Below, in pieces: positions 55,334-64,000 of a stretch of DNA of 64,000 bases. Position numbers and translations under genes: made by a program. The notes beneath the pieces are model-generated. The model made no database searches, had not been told where the DNA came from, and saw only the letters and a list, made by a program, of their open reading frames with translations. Each line of letters begins with the position of its first letter. Within the stretch, counting starts at the first letter, position 1. This DNA is from Leclercia adecarboxylata (lineage in GTDB: Bacteria > Pseudomonadota > Gammaproteobacteria > Enterobacterales > Enterobacteriaceae): positions 2,294,001-2,358,000 of the forward strand of contig NZ_CP098325.1 in assembly GCF_023639785.1 (NCBI RefSeq). The letters run 5' to 3'.

Positions 55334-56179
55334 CTATTTCCCCGCCTGCGGATGGGTTTCAAACCCGGCCATCACCGCCGTCAGTTCTGCCAGGGTAAAG
55401 CCGTGCTTCGCATCGGTTACGCCCAGCCCAAACCGCTCCTGCATCAGCTGATACAGCGCTGCCGCATCCGGCAGGTTAATCTGTTCCACCGCGTGACCCT
55501 CCTGCCAGTGGGTGAAGTGGAAGTTAGTGAGGGTCAGCTTGCCGCCGTCGGGAAGATGGCGGCACATCAAAAGATGATGACGGAAATGGGACTGCGGCCA
55601 GTGCGCGGACCAGAAGTTGCCCATCACGTAATCGGCCTGATACTGTGCGGCGAGATCGAAGTGATACATCGACTGCCAGTGCTCGTGATGACGGAACTGT
55701 AGCACCCAGTCGCTGCCGTCGTTGATCAGCCGGTACAGCCCGTGGGGCGTCGCCTGCTCCTCTTCGGCAATCAGACGAATGGGCGCGGTCAGGGTCTGCC
55801 CGCCAAACCCCACGTCGGCGATCCAGCGTTCCCCCTCCAGATCGATCAGCAGCAGGCGATGGGTGCGCGGCGGCATGTGGGGCGGATTCGCCAGCACCAC
55901 CCGGCCCAGCAGGCTGCGTACGTTAAAACCCACCTCGCGCAATACCCGCTCGAACAGGCCGTTCTGCTCAAAGCAGTACCCGCCCCGGCGGGCGGTGACC
56001 AGCTTATCGACCAGGGATTGATCGTCGAGCTGGATCTCACGGGGCAGAACCACATCAATATTCTCAAACGGGATGGCGCTGTTGTGATGCAGATGCAGCG
56101 CTCGCAGGGTGGCGATATCCACAGAAACCGGCTGCTGCCAGCCGGTACGGACGAAATACGCAGTCAAAAACGGGGTCAT
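55334..56179 (-). CDS. nhoA: N-hydroxyarylamine O-acetyltransferase (arylamine NAT)
   Basis: 281 residues, the length of E. coli NhoA, with the catalytic triad in RRGGYCFEQNGLFERVLRE (Cys69), PPRTHRLLLID (His107) and WIADVGFGGQTL (Asp122). It acetylates arylamines, hydrazines and N-hydroxyarylamines from acetyl-CoA. The neighbourhood fits E. coli, where nhoA lies in the same general region. GAAAC precedes the ATG; no specific regulation is seen. Confidence 0.95.
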   Translation of the reverse strand: MTPFLTAYFVRTGWQQPVSVDIATLRALHLHHNSAIPFENIDVVLPREIQLDDQSLVDKLVTARRGGYCFEQNGLFERVLREVGFNVRSLLGRVVLANPPHMPPRTHRLLLIDLEGERWIADVGFGGQTLTAPIRLIAEEEQATPHGLYRLINDGSDWVLQFRHHEHWQSMYHFDLAAQYQADYVMGNFWSAHWPQSHFRHHLLMCRHLPDGGKLTLTNFHFTHWQEGHAVEQINLPDAAALYQLMQERFGLGVTDAKHGFTLAELTAVMAGFETHPQAGK

Positions 56180-56251
56180 AGTCAGTTTCCTTGTCCAGTG
56201 CTTCCTTGTTTATAAACTATATTTCTCCGCCCACTGTCGCAAAAGTGCTTT

Positions 56252-57907
56252 TTACCCGCGCGTTGAGCGCTGCATGATCCCGAGGGCGGTCAGCATCAAC
56301 ACCAGCCCGGTCAGCAGCGTCAGGGTGGCCATGGCCATTCCCTGCCCGACGGAGCCCTGCTCGAACTGCCGCCAGATAAACACCGACACGGTTTGCGTAC
56401 CCGCCGGGGCCAGCAGCAGCGAGGTGACCAGCTCCCGGGAGGCAATAGCAAATACCATCAGCATCGCCGCCAGCATTGCCGGAGAGACCAGCGGCAACAC
56501 GATAAACCGCAGCGCCTGCAATGCCGAGGCGCCATGCACCCGCGCGGCGGGCTCGAGATTACCCCCGAGCTGGCGCAGCGCGCTGCCCACATAGCGCACC
56601 GGCCACGGCAGCAGCAGGCAGCAATAGGACAGCAGCAATATCGCCCAGCTGTTATAAGGGGACACCGGCCAGAACGGGCGGTTCCACAGCAGGATCAGCC
56701 CCACCCCGACCACCACGCCCGGCAAGGCGGCAGGCATCAGGGACAGCGCATCCAGCAATCCGCGGCCTTTGATCTTCTGCACCACCACCAGCCAGGCGGC
56801 CAGCAGCCCCAGCGCTCCGGTGATACAGGCTGCGCCCAGAGCCAGCGACAGGCTGGTGCCCAGCGCAGACAGCGCATCCCCCTGCTGACTGAAGAGCGCA
56901 GCATAGTGGGCGGCGGTCAGGTTCGTCAGCGTCACCCCGCCGGACAAGGTTCCCAGTACGCCGGACAGCGCCATCGACGCCCCCGGCAGGATCACCGCGA
57001 TACCCCCCACCAGGGCCATGAGCGCGACAAGCGGCAGCGTAAACACCCCCGCATTCGCCCCCATGTTCTCCGTCGGTTTCCCGGTAATACTGGTCACATC
57101 CTGATGACCGGTCAGCTTTTTCTGCAGCCACCAGGCGCTGAGGGCGATAGCCACCAGCACAACCGAGAGCATCGACGCACCCGAGAGGTCGATCGGCCAG
57201 TCGGCGAGCTTTTTCTCGATATCGGTGGTCAGCATCAGCACGCCAGCGCGCGTCCCGAGGGCTGCGGGCACGCCAAACTCTTCGATTGCCAGAGTGAAGG
57301 CCAACAGCATCCCCGCCGCCAGCGACGGTGAGAGCATCGGTAAGGTGATATGCCAGAAGGCCCGACCGGGGCTGGCGCCGTGGACGCGGGCCACCTGGGC
57401 CAGACGCTGTCCGCTCGCCAGCAGGCTGCGGGACACGGCAAAATAGACCACCGGGAAGATGTTCAGGGCCATCACCAGCACTATACCGCTCTTGCTGAAC
57501 AGCAGATCGTTGAGGTTGAGCCCGGTTAGCTGTTGCAGATAGCCGTTGGTTTGCAGCACCAGCATCCACGATAGCGCGGCGATATAGGGCGGGGTTAAAA
57601 ACGGGATCAGGAACAGCAGGTCCCAGAGCTTTGGCAGCGGCAGGTTGAACAGGCCGCGGGCCACGCCAAGGGGAAAGCCGATCAGGGCGCTGACCAGCGC
57701 CACGCCGAGGGCGATTTGCAGCGTTCCGCTCAGCATGCCCGGCAGCTGCGACTCGGCCAGAAGCGTGCTGATGCCGCTAAACGCCCCGGAAAACTGCCCG
57801 GCACTGAACTGCGGGAACACCGCCTGCAGCAGTATAAAGGTGAGCGGAAACGCCACCAGGATCAGCAGTAGCCCCAGCGTCGTCACCGAAAGATATTTAG
57901 GATTCAC
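56252..57907 (-). CDS. ABC transporter permease, two fused permease domains (FbpB/PhnV-like)
   Basis: 551 residues with about 12 helices and two binding-protein-dependent-permease EAA loops: ARVHGASPGRAFWHITLPML near residue 175 and ARVHGASALQALRFIVLPLV near 455, so two permease halves in one chain, as in ferric-iron FbpB. It follows the binding-protein gene by 38 nt and forms an operon ATPase-SBP-permease. The substrate is probably ferric iron or 2-aminoethylphosphonate by family; there are no phn genes adjacent. Confidence 0.88.
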   Translation of the reverse strand: MNPKYLSVTTLGLLLILVAFPLTFILLQAVFPQFSAGQFSGAFSGISTLLAESQLPGMLSGTLQIALGVALVSALIGFPLGVARGLFNLPLPKLWDLLFLIPFLTPPYIAALSWMLVLQTNGYLQQLTGLNLNDLLFSKSGIVLVMALNIFPVVYFAVSRSLLASGQRLAQVARVHGASPGRAFWHITLPMLSPSLAAGMLLAFTLAIEEFGVPAALGTRAGVLMLTTDIEKKLADWPIDLSGASMLSVVLVAIALSAWWLQKKLTGHQDVTSITGKPTENMGANAGVFTLPLVALMALVGGIAVILPGASMALSGVLGTLSGGVTLTNLTAAHYAALFSQQGDALSALGTSLSLALGAACITGALGLLAAWLVVVQKIKGRGLLDALSLMPAALPGVVVGVGLILLWNRPFWPVSPYNSWAILLLSYCCLLLPWPVRYVGSALRQLGGNLEPAARVHGASALQALRFIVLPLVSPAMLAAMLMVFAIASRELVTSLLLAPAGTQTVSVFIWRQFEQGSVGQGMAMATLTLLTGLVLMLTALGIMQRSTRG

Positions 57908-57945
57908 GAAGCAGTCCTGAAGACGGGGTTGCCCCCGTCCTGTGA

Positions 57946-58914
57946 TTATAAGGTAAAGAGCGTGTTGAAACGCTTGAGGATGTCGCTGCGCTCGCTGCTT
58001 CCGTCGCTTTTGGTCGGCAGGATGTTCAGATCGTTAAGCAGCGGACGTTTGGCCTGCACGTCGCCACGGGCGGGCATGAGCCAGGCATCGGCCACCATCG
58101 CCTGGCCTTCTGGCGACAGAACGTAATCCACAAAGGCTTTGGCATCATCGGCGTGCTGAGTGGATTTGAGGATCATCATTGGACGCGGGGCAATCACGGT
58201 GCCGCTGGCCGGGAAGATCACCTTCAGGGATTCGCCCTGGCTGATGTTGCCGTACGAGACGTAGTCCACGGCGCCGAACACCGCCGCTTTCGCCCCCTGC
58301 ATCACCGGCGTTACCGCCTGCGCATTCGGGCCGCTCACCACCATGCCGTTCTTTTTCAACGCATCAAACAGGCTCCAGGCTTTATCGCCCATGCCATTTT
58401 GCAGCCCGATCAGCAGGTCCAGCGACGCGCCTGACAGCGCCGGGTCCGGCGTTGTGACTTTATCTTTGAAGGCGTCGGTGGTCAGATCGCGCCACTCTTT
58501 CGGCTCCGGGGTGCCGCTTTTGGTATTCCAGACGATGCCTAACGCCGACACGCCCTGGGCCACGAAGTCGTCTGATTTCAGATCCGCGGGCACGTTAGCC
58601 GCGTTAGCGCTCTGATACGGCAGCAGCCAGCCACGGTTGTGCAGATCTTCTGCGGTATCCCAGGAGGCGGAGATCAGAATATCGGCCTGCGGGTTGGCCT
58701 GCTCTGCCTCGAGCCGGGCCATTACTTTGCCGGTGGTGGCCTGGAAGACATCCACCTTCACGCCGGTTTTCTTCTCAAATCCGCTGGCCAGATTTTTGGC
58801 AAGCGATCCCGGCCCCGCGGTGTAGAGGGTCAGCGCGTGGGCGCTGGACATCATAACGGACGATAACGCCATGGCTAACAGCACTCCTTTTTTGACGGAC
58901 ATTGCAGCTTTCAT
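57946..58914 (-). CDS. Periplasmic substrate-binding protein of the ferric/aminoethylphosphonate type
   Basis: 322 residues with a signal peptide ending SSAHA before LTLYTAGPGS. The body matches family 1 extracellular binding proteins (TGKVMARLEAEQANPQADIL, ALGIVWNTKSGTPEPKEWRD, GAKAAVFGAVDYVSYGNIS). It delivers ligand to the fused permease. The ATG at 58914 shares ATGA with the ATPase stop; a second Met at codon 5 (58902) is possible. Tyrosines in DYVSYGN could be metal ligands, but the ligand is unproven. Confidence 0.87.
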   Translation of the reverse strand: MKAAMSVKKGVLLAMALSSVMMSSAHALTLYTAGPGSLAKNLASGFEKKTGVKVDVFQATTGKVMARLEAEQANPQADILISASWDTAEDLHNRGWLLPYQSANAANVPADLKSDDFVAQGVSALGIVWNTKSGTPEPKEWRDLTTDAFKDKVTTPDPALSGASLDLLIGLQNGMGDKAWSLFDALKKNGMVVSGPNAQAVTPVMQGAKAAVFGAVDYVSYGNISQGESLKVIFPASGTVIAPRPMMILKSTQHADDAKAFVDYVLSPEGQAMVADAWLMPARGDVQAKRPLLNDLNILPTKSDGSSERSDILKRFNTLFTL

Positions 58915-59603
58915 GCGAACTCCCCAGAGGTTGTAATCAAACGATCGGCAGCAACGCTGCCAGCAGACAAATGCACGATGCGGTCGGCGAGGATTTCAGC
59001 CTCCCGGCGGTCGTGGGTAACATAGACGGCGGTGGTGCCGAGCTGGCGCAGCAGCGTGGCCATCTCATGGCACAAACTTCCGCGCAGTTCGCTGTCGAGG
59101 TTGGAGAGCGGCTCGTCAAACAGCAGCATCCGTGGCTCCGCGACAATCGCCCGGGCCAGCGCCACGCGCTGTTGCTGGCCGCCGGAGAGCCCGGCCGGTT
59201 TGCGTTCGGCGAAATCGCTTAAGCCGACGCGCGCCAGCGCCTGCCCGACACGGCTGTCGCGCTCCTGACGCGGGAAGTTGCGCATTTTCAGCGGGAACAT
59301 CACATTCTGTGCCACGGTCATATGCGGCCAGAGGGCGTAATCCTGGAATACCATGCCGATGTCCCGGGCTTCCGGCGGCAGTGCCCAGCCGGTTTTCGCC
59401 ACCAGACGATCGCCAAAATGGATTTCACCCTGTGCGGGCTGGGTTAACCCCGCCAGCAGACGCAACAGGGTGCTTTTCCCGCAGCCCGACGGCCCCAGCA
59501 GCGCAACCACGCTACCCGGCTCGATATGCAGATCGATTTGATTCAATACGGTATTCGCGCCAAAAGCGTACGACACGCCGTTGAGCGAGATGGACGTGAG
59601 CAT
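58911..59603 (-). CDS. ABC transporter ATP-binding subunit without TOBE domain
   Basis: 230 residues: Walker A GPSGCGKST, Q-loop FQDYALWPHM, signature LSGGQQQRVALARAIV, Walker B LLFDEPLSNLD and the switch THDRREAEI. It ends soon after the nucleotide-binding core, while FbpC-type ATPases carry another 100 or so residues of TOBE domain; the short form lacks the usual regulatory part. It leads the operon and couples to the binding protein by ATGA overlap. TTATCC-rich AT sequence precedes it but no clear Fur box. Confidence 0.9.
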   Translation of the reverse strand: MLTSISLNGVSYAFGANTVLNQIDLHIEPGSVVALLGPSGCGKSTLLRLLAGLTQPAQGEIHFGDRLVAKTGWALPPEARDIGMVFQDYALWPHMTVAQNVMFPLKMRNFPRQERDSRVGQALARVGLSDFAERKPAGLSGGQQQRVALARAIVAEPRMLLFDEPLSNLDSELRGSLCHEMATLLRQLGTTAVYVTHDRREAEILADRIVHLSAGSVAADRLITTSGEFA

Positions 59604-59739
59604 ATTGTTATCCTCTTTGGGATTTGATGCTCGCCACTCTAGGCAGCTTGTGTGACGAAAAAATGACGTGTTTGTTGCGTATTGATTTCTGATGGCTTTC
59701 AGGCGTTTAATGCCTGCACCCGTCCTGCGAGGAAAACTG

Positions 59740-60315
59740 ATGAGCCACTTCCGCCCCGTTGAGTTAATACACGCCAGCCGCCTGTTGAATCACGGCCCGA
59801 CCATCCTGATCACCAGCCGCGACGACACCCTTGGCCGCCGCAACGTCATGGCCGCCGCCTGGTCGATGCCGGTAGAGTTTGAGCCGCCGCGCATCGCCAT
59901 CGTGGTGGATAAAAGCGCCTGGTCGCGGGAGCTGATTGAGCGCAGCGGCATGTTCGGCATCGTCATCCCCGGCGTGGCAGCCACCAACTGGACCTATGCC
60001 GTGGGCAGCGTCAGCGGGCGCGATGAAGACAAGTTCAACTGCTACGGTATCCCGGTCATCAACGGCCCGGTGCTGGGCCTGCCGGTGATCGAGGAGAAGT
60101 GTCTGGCGTGGATGGAGTGCCGTCTTCTGCCCGCCACCTCCACCGCAGAGAAGTATGACACCCTGTTTGGCGAGGTGGTCTCTGCCGCCGCAGACGAGCA
60201 GGCGTTCGTGGCCGGACGCTGGCAGTTTGACGACGATAAGCGCAACACCCTGCATCATCTCGGCGCCGGGACGTTTGTGACCAGCGGGAAGCAGGTGAAG
60301 GCGCCGGGTCAGTAA
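59740..60315 (+). CDS. Flavin reductase-like (FMN-binding split barrel) protein
   Basis: 191 residues from ATG 59740, which has AGGA 7 nt upstream. TILITSRDDTLGRRNVMAAA, WSMPVEFEPPRIAIVVDKSA and FGIVIPGVAATNWTYAVGS are typical of DIM6/NTAB flavin reductases. Members reduce FMN or support monooxygenases. No oxygenase partner is adjacent. Its last 7 nt overlap the end of the convergent protease gene. Confidence 0.85.
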   Translation: MSHFRPVELIHASRLLNHGPTILITSRDDTLGRRNVMAAAWSMPVEFEPPRIAIVVDKSAWSRELIERSGMFGIVIPGVAATNWTYAVGSVSGRDEDKFNCYGIPVINGPVLGLPVIEEKCLAWMECRLLPATSTAEKYDTLFGEVVSAAADEQAFVAGRWQFDDDKRNTLHHLGAGTFVTSGKQVKAPGQ

Positions 60316-60926
60316 GTTTTATAGGGAATGCGCATCCGGTCCAGCAGGTTGGTAAAATCCTGCACCGCGATAAAAACCACCGCCCCTTCCCCCGGGATGA
60401 CGTTGGTGATGATCCCCACCGCCTCCCCGGTCAGGCTGTCGATCACCGGCCCGCCGGACATGCCGGAGACCGCCCCCGCCCCGGTGATAATCCCGTAGTA
60501 GCAGCCGTTGCGCTTAACGAAGCCGTCGATCTTGCCCCGGCTGGATTTGGGTAGGCTGTTAATGGCGCTGTAGCCGAACAGCGTGACGTTGCGCCCGGCC
60601 CGGGCGTAAGCCAGCTGATGCACGATTTTCCCGAGATTATTATCGGCAATGACCGCCACATCGCAGATGGGGTGCTGGGCTTTGATCGGCTTCAGCAGCG
60701 GCACCGCCACGTGGGCGGCGGTAAGCGATAGGGTGCTGGAGACCGGAAACGTGGTGCCCTGCATCCCGGCCACCAACCAGTTCAGCGGCGCCGGGAGCCC
60801 GATAAAGACCATGTCCGCCTGTCTGGTGGCGGCAAAGTCGGTTTTGCTGGTGCCGGTCATCACCACGCACCCCAGCAGCAACAGGGGGGCGGTGATGACG
60901 GCGAGAGCGAGATGCAGGCGCTTCAT
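60309..60926 (-). CDS. Trypsin-like serine protease lipoprotein
   Basis: 205 residues with a lipoprotein signal (ITAPLLLLGC, lipid-modified Cys20). A trypsin fold is suggested by His72 in LTAAHVA, Asp89 in ICDVAVIA and Ser157 in GMSGGPVID, in the correct order. It is much smaller than DegP and has no PDZ domain. It would be anchored in the periplasm, on the inner or outer membrane. The substrate and role are unknown. It lies 14 nt downstream of fusA2 on the same strand, so co-transcription is possible. Not a characterised E. coli K-12 gene that I recognise. Confidence 0.75.
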   Translation of the reverse strand: MKRLHLALAVITAPLLLLGCVVMTGTSKTDFAATRQADMVFIGLPAPLNWLVAGMQGTTFPVSSTLSLTAAHVAVPLLKPIKAQHPICDVAVIADNNLGKIVHQLAYARAGRNVTLFGYSAINSLPKSSRGKIDGFVKRNGCYYGIITGAGAVSGMSGGPVIDSLTGEAVGIITNVIPGEGAVVFIAVQDFTNLLDRMRIPYKTY

Positions 60927-60940
60927 GGTTCGCCCGGTCG

Positions 60941-63043
60941 CTACTTTTTCGCGCGTCCGGCGATGATCTCATCGGCCACGATGCGCGGCGCTTCGGCATA
61001 GTGATGAAACTCCATGCTGTAGGTCGCCCGCCCCTGCGACATCGACCGCAGCGTGGTGGCATAACCGAACATCTCCGCCAGCGGCACGTCGGCGCGGATG
61101 ATCTGGCTGCCGAACTGCTCCTCCATCCCCTGCACCAGCCCACGCCGGGACGAGAGGTCGCCCATGATATTCCCGGCGTACTCTTCCGGGGTTTCTACCT
61201 CCACGTGCATCATCGGCTCAAGGATCACCGGGTCGGCCTTGCGCGCCGCCTCCTTAAAGCCAAAGATCGCCGCCATGCGAAACGCCATCTCCGAGGAGTC
61301 GACGTCGTGATAGGAACCGAAGGTCAGGGTCGCTTTGATATCCACCACCGGGTAGCCCGCCAGCACGCCGCTGTTCATCGCCTCCCGCAGCCCTTTCTCT
61401 ACCGACGGAATATACTCCCGCGGCACCACCCCGCCTTTGGTGGCATCCACAAAGGCAAAACCGCTGCCCGGCTCTTGGGGCTCGAGGCTAAGCACCACGT
61501 GGCCGTACTGCCCTTTACCCCCGGACTGGCGGACAAATTTGCCTTCGACGTCGCTTACCGCTTTGCGGATGGTCTCCCGGTAGGTCACTTGCGGACGGCC
61601 AATGTTGGCCTCGACGCCGAACTCGCGTTTCATGCGGTCGACGATGATCTCCAGGTGCAGCTCCCCCATCCCGGAGATAATGGTCTGGCCGGACTCGTCG
61701 TCGGTATGCAGGTGGAACGAAGGATCTTCCGCCGCCAGACGATGCAGGGCGATGCCCATTTTCTCCTGATCGGCCTTGGTTTTCGGCTCGATGGAGAGGG
61801 AGATCACCGGGTCCGGGAACTCCATCCGCTCAAGGGTGATCACCGCACTGGGGTCGGTCAGGGTGTCGCCGGTGGTGACATCTTTCAGCCCCACACAGGC
61901 GGCGATATCCCCGGTGCGCAGCTCCTCGACGTCATGACGGTCGTTGGCGTGCATCAGCACGATGCGCCCGATGCGCTCCTTCTTCCCCTTCACCGGGTTA
62001 AAGACCGCGTCCCCTTTTTTCAGCACCCCGGAGTAGACGCGGATAAAGGTCAGCTGGCCGACGTAGGGGTCGGACATCAGCTTGAACGCCAGCGCCGAGA
62101 AAGGTTCGTCGTCGTTGGGATGACGCTCGGCGTGCTGGCCTTTTTCATCCACCCCGTCGATAGCGGGCACGTCGAGGGGGGACGGCATCAGCTCGATCAC
62201 CGCATCGAGCATCCGCTGCACCCCTTTGTTTTTAAAGGCGCTGCCGCACAGCATCGGCTGTATCTCCCCGGCCACCGTGCGTTGACGTAAGCCGCGGATT
62301 ATTTCCGCCTCGTCGAGATCGCCAGTTTCGAGGTATTTATCCATCAGCTCGTCGCTGGCTTCCGCCGCGGCCGAGACCATTTTTTCCCGCCAGGCTTGCG
62401 CAGTCGCCAGCAGATCCTCCGGCACCGGGGCATAGCTGAAGGTCATCCCCTGGGTAGCGTCATCCCAGAGTATGGCCCGCATGTGGATAAGGTCGACCAC
62501 CCCGGTGAAATGATCCTCCGCGCCGATGGGGATCACAATCGGCACCGGATGGGCTTTCAGCCGGTCGATCATCATCTGCACGACGTGAAAGAAATCGGCG
62601 CCCGGGCGGTCCATCTTGTTCACGAAGGCGATGCGCGGCACCCGGTATTTATTGGCCTGACGCCAGACGGTTTCCGACTGCGGCTGCACGCCCCCCACCG
62701 AGTCATAGACCATCACCGCGCCGTCCAGCACCCGCATGGAGCGCTCCACCTCGATAGTAAAATCGACGTGGCCGGGAGTATCGATGATATTGATGCGGTG
62801 CGGCTCAAACTCGCGATCAATGCCGGACCAGAAGCAGCTCACCGCCGCCGAGGTGATGGTGATCCCCCGCTCCTGCTCCTGGGCCATCCAGTCGGTGATC
62901 GCCGCGCCATCGTGGACCTCCCCCATCTTATGGCTCACCCCGGTATAGAAAAGGATGCGCTCTGTGGTGGTGGTTTTACCTGCATCAATATGCGCCGAGA
63001 TACCGATGTTGCGATAACGCTCAAGAGGAATGGGCCGGATCAT
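60941..63043 (-). CDS. fusA2: Second elongation factor G-like GTPase
   Basis: 700 residues from ATG 63043 (AAGGA 7 nt upstream), close to canonical EF-G: G1 [19 protein letters not shown], switch [11 protein letters not shown]3 [24 protein letters not shown]; domain [13 protein letters not shown] and domain [11 protein letters not shown]. It differs from EF-G at many positions (VYDSVGGVQ for VYCAVGGVQ). It is not beside rpsL, rpsG or tufA, so it is a paralogue, not the str-operon fusA. In other bacteria second EF-Gs act in recycling, stress or fusidic-acid tolerance; the role here is unknown. Confidence 0.9.
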   Translation of the reverse strand: MIRPIPLERYRNIGISAHIDAGKTTTTERILFYTGVSHKMGEVHDGAAITDWMAQEQERGITITSAAVSCFWSGIDREFEPHRINIIDTPGHVDFTIEVERSMRVLDGAVMVYDSVGGVQPQSETVWRQANKYRVPRIAFVNKMDRPGADFFHVVQMMIDRLKAHPVPIVIPIGAEDHFTGVVDLIHMRAILWDDATQGMTFSYAPVPEDLLATAQAWREKMVSAAAEASDELMDKYLETGDLDEAEIIRGLRQRTVAGEIQPMLCGSAFKNKGVQRMLDAVIELMPSPLDVPAIDGVDEKGQHAERHPNDDEPFSALAFKLMSDPYVGQLTFIRVYSGVLKKGDAVFNPVKGKKERIGRIVLMHANDRHDVEELRTGDIAACVGLKDVTTGDTLTDPSAVITLERMEFPDPVISLSIEPKTKADQEKMGIALHRLAAEDPSFHLHTDDESGQTIISGMGELHLEIIVDRMKREFGVEANIGRPQVTYRETIRKAVSDVEGKFVRQSGGKGQYGHVVLSLEPQEPGSGFAFVDATKGGVVPREYIPSVEKGLREAMNSGVLAGYPVVDIKATLTFGSYHDVDSSEMAFRMAAIFGFKEAARKADPVILEPMMHVEVETPEEYAGNIMGDLSSRRGLVQGMEEQFGSQIIRADVPLAEMFGYATTLRSMSQGRATYSMEFHHYAEAPRIVADEIIAGRAKK

Positions 63044-63180
63044 GATGCATCCTTCTTTTATGGACATGAAAAGCACGCGCTGGGTTAGCGCGTGCGGGTA
63101 TGTAGATCAGTGTAGTGCCCTGTAAACAGGGGGACGGGTGATTTACGGTGAGGGCCGGTTGAGTATGATGATGGGGCGCA

Positions 63181-63325
63181 AAGGGTTCCCTCTCCCTTGA
63201 GGGAGAGGGTTAGGGTGAGGGGGAACAGGCCGCTTCGAAACAACAACGCCGGGTGGCGGCTCCGCCTTACCCGGCCTACGGGCGCGTGAAGTTGTAGGCC
63301 GGGCAAAGCGAAGCTGCCGCCCGGC
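63181..63325. repeat. GC-rich palindromic repeats between fusA2 and glycerate kinase genes
   Basis: CCCTCTCCCTTGAGGGAGAG forms a perfect hairpin near 63189-63210, the same type as after adhP. REP-type units GCCGGGTGGCGGCTCCGCCT and GTAGGCCGGGCAAAGCGAAG follow to 63325. No gene is present in the rest of the 290-nt gap. Confidence 0.7.
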
Positions 63326-63334
63326 GATACCACC

Positions 63335-64000
63335 TTACCTGACCATTATCACCCGAATATCATTCACATTGGTTAACGTCGGGCCGGTCACCACCAGATC
63401 CCCCAGCGCGGCAAAGTAGCTGTAGCTGTCGTGCCCGCGCAGCATCGCCTTCGCATCCAGCCCGGTGCGCGACAGCGTATCCGGCGTGACGATCGCGCCT
63501 GCGGCATCCTCGGTTCCGTCGATCCCGTCGCTGTCCCCGGCGATGGCGTAGATCCCCTCCTCGCCCTTCAGCGCGCAGGCCAGCGCCAGCAGAAACTCGG
63601 TGTTGCGTCCGCCGCGCCCGCAGCCGGTGTCGCCAAGGGTCACCGTGGTCTCGCCGCCGCTCAGCAGCACCGCCGGGCCTTTCACCGGCAGGCCGTGCTG
63701 CTTCACCGATTTGGCGATGCCGGCCATCACAATCCCCAGTTGGGCGCTTTCACCCTCCAGCGCATCGCCCAGAATCAGCGGGGTGTAGCCCATCCGCCTG
63801 GCAACTGAGGCCGCGGCGGCCAGCGCCCCGGACGGGGTAGCGATAAGGCGGATATCCTCGTCAATGTCCGCAGGCGTTACCGGCGGGCGCGGAGTCTGCA
63901 ATACCCGCATCACCGGCTCCGGCAGTTCCAGACCGTAGCGGGCGATAATCTCCAGCGCCTCCTCCGGGGTTGAGCTGTCCGCCACCGTCGGGCCAGAGGC
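63335..64000 (-). CDS. ttuD: Glycerate 2-kinase / TtuD-type protein, C-terminal part (cut by window end)
   Basis: The MOFRL-domain part of a glycerate kinase or hydroxypyruvate reductase-like protein: TPEEALEIIARYGLELPEPV, VLLSGGETTVTLGDTGCGRG, RNTEFLLALACALKG, IAGDSDGIDGTEDAAGAIV and TLTNVNDIRVIMV. The gene begins beyond base 64000; ATG and GTG codons near 63985 are internal. Such proteins phosphorylate D-glycerate (2-kinase) or belong to tartrate degradation. The choice between TtuD and GarK-like names is unsettled. Confidence 0.85.
   Translation of the reverse strand, partial: ASGPTVADSSTPEEALEIIARYGLELPEPVMRVLQTPRPPVTPADIDEDIRLIATPSGALAAAASVARRMGYTPLILGDALEGESAQLGIVMAGIAKSVKQHGLPVKGPAVLLSGGETTVTLGDTGCGRGGRNTEFLLALACALKGEEGIYAIAGDSDGIDGTEDAAGAIVTPDTLSRTGLDAKAMLRGHDSYSYFAALGDLVVTGPTLTNVNDIRVIMVR

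Noticed and set aside
61001..62290. Long histidine-rich frame antisense to fusA2
   Set aside because: Complementary to conserved EF-G codons; the composition is typical of an antisense artefact.
1..64000. CRISPR arrays, tRNA or rRNA genes, transposases and integrases
   Set aside because: No regular spacer-repeat pattern, no cloverleaf and no transposase or integrase motif was seen anywhere in the window.

Overview
The window is about 64 kb of high-GC chromosome from an Enterobacteriaceae member close to Enterobacter, Lelliottia or Leclercia. The genus is inferred; no 16S gene is present. The support is an E. coli-like backbone (osmC, bdm, sra, maeA, adhP, fdnGHI, yddG, nhoA, digH, araJ) carrying genes E. 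coli K-12 lacks: treZ-treY, smvA/smvR, a second PQQ glucose dehydrogenase joined to a short-loop cytochrome bd oxidase, and a second EF-G. REP/BIME-type GC-rich palindromes mark many gene ends. No tRNA, rRNA or CRISPR array was seen.

Layout. 1-1.9 kb: a Fur-box-preceded operon of a YncE-like beta-propeller and a TonB-dependent receptor cut by the window edge. 1.96-3.6 kb: a hipBA toxin-antitoxin pair with four operators spaced exactly 27 bp. 3.6-8.1 kb: a long leader holding a 20-codon ORF, then an orphan 1263-residue fusion of a glycosidase-like TIM barrel, a glycosyltransferase and a UDP-galactopyranose-mutase-like flavoprotein. 8.2-13.0 kb: PQQ dehydrogenase-cioA-cioB with overlapping genes, a complete sugar-to-oxygen chain. 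13.1-14.5 kb: digH. 14.5-17.3 kb: a small island with a broken vapC, an Mrr-type nuclease with a long coiled-coil N-terminus, and a nuclease-like remnant. 17.3-20 kb: GNAT, ASCH, LysE, RidA and VF530 genes. 20-26.4 kb: treZ-treY-glgX, converting glucan to trehalose. 26.7-29.6 kb: a chemoreceptor and a BLUF-EAL phosphodiesterase like Klebsiella BlrP1.

29.8-45 kb: SDR/LysR pair, osmC, bdm-sra, maeA, an MFS exporter divergent from an ABC-F gene with a leader peptide and mutually exclusive RNA pairings, a secreted pyrophosphatase, adhP, a divergent Rrf2/NADH-dehydrogenase-like pair, araJ, PPK2 and chromosomal ccdAB. 45-53 kb: fdnGHI, whose fdnG has an in-frame selenocysteine UGA, then yddG and smvA/smvR with paired operators. 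53.3-54.7 kb: an unrecognised membrane-protein gene split by a frameshift at an A8 tract. 54.8-64 kb: small membrane protein, nhoA, a ferric/aminoethylphosphonate-type ABC transporter, flavin reductase, lipoprotein protease, fusA2 and a partial glycerate kinase.

The most unusual items are the tri-domain glycan fusion with its leader, the ABC-F attenuator, the PQQ-dehydrogenase/CIO operon, the A8-split gene, and the HipB operator array.
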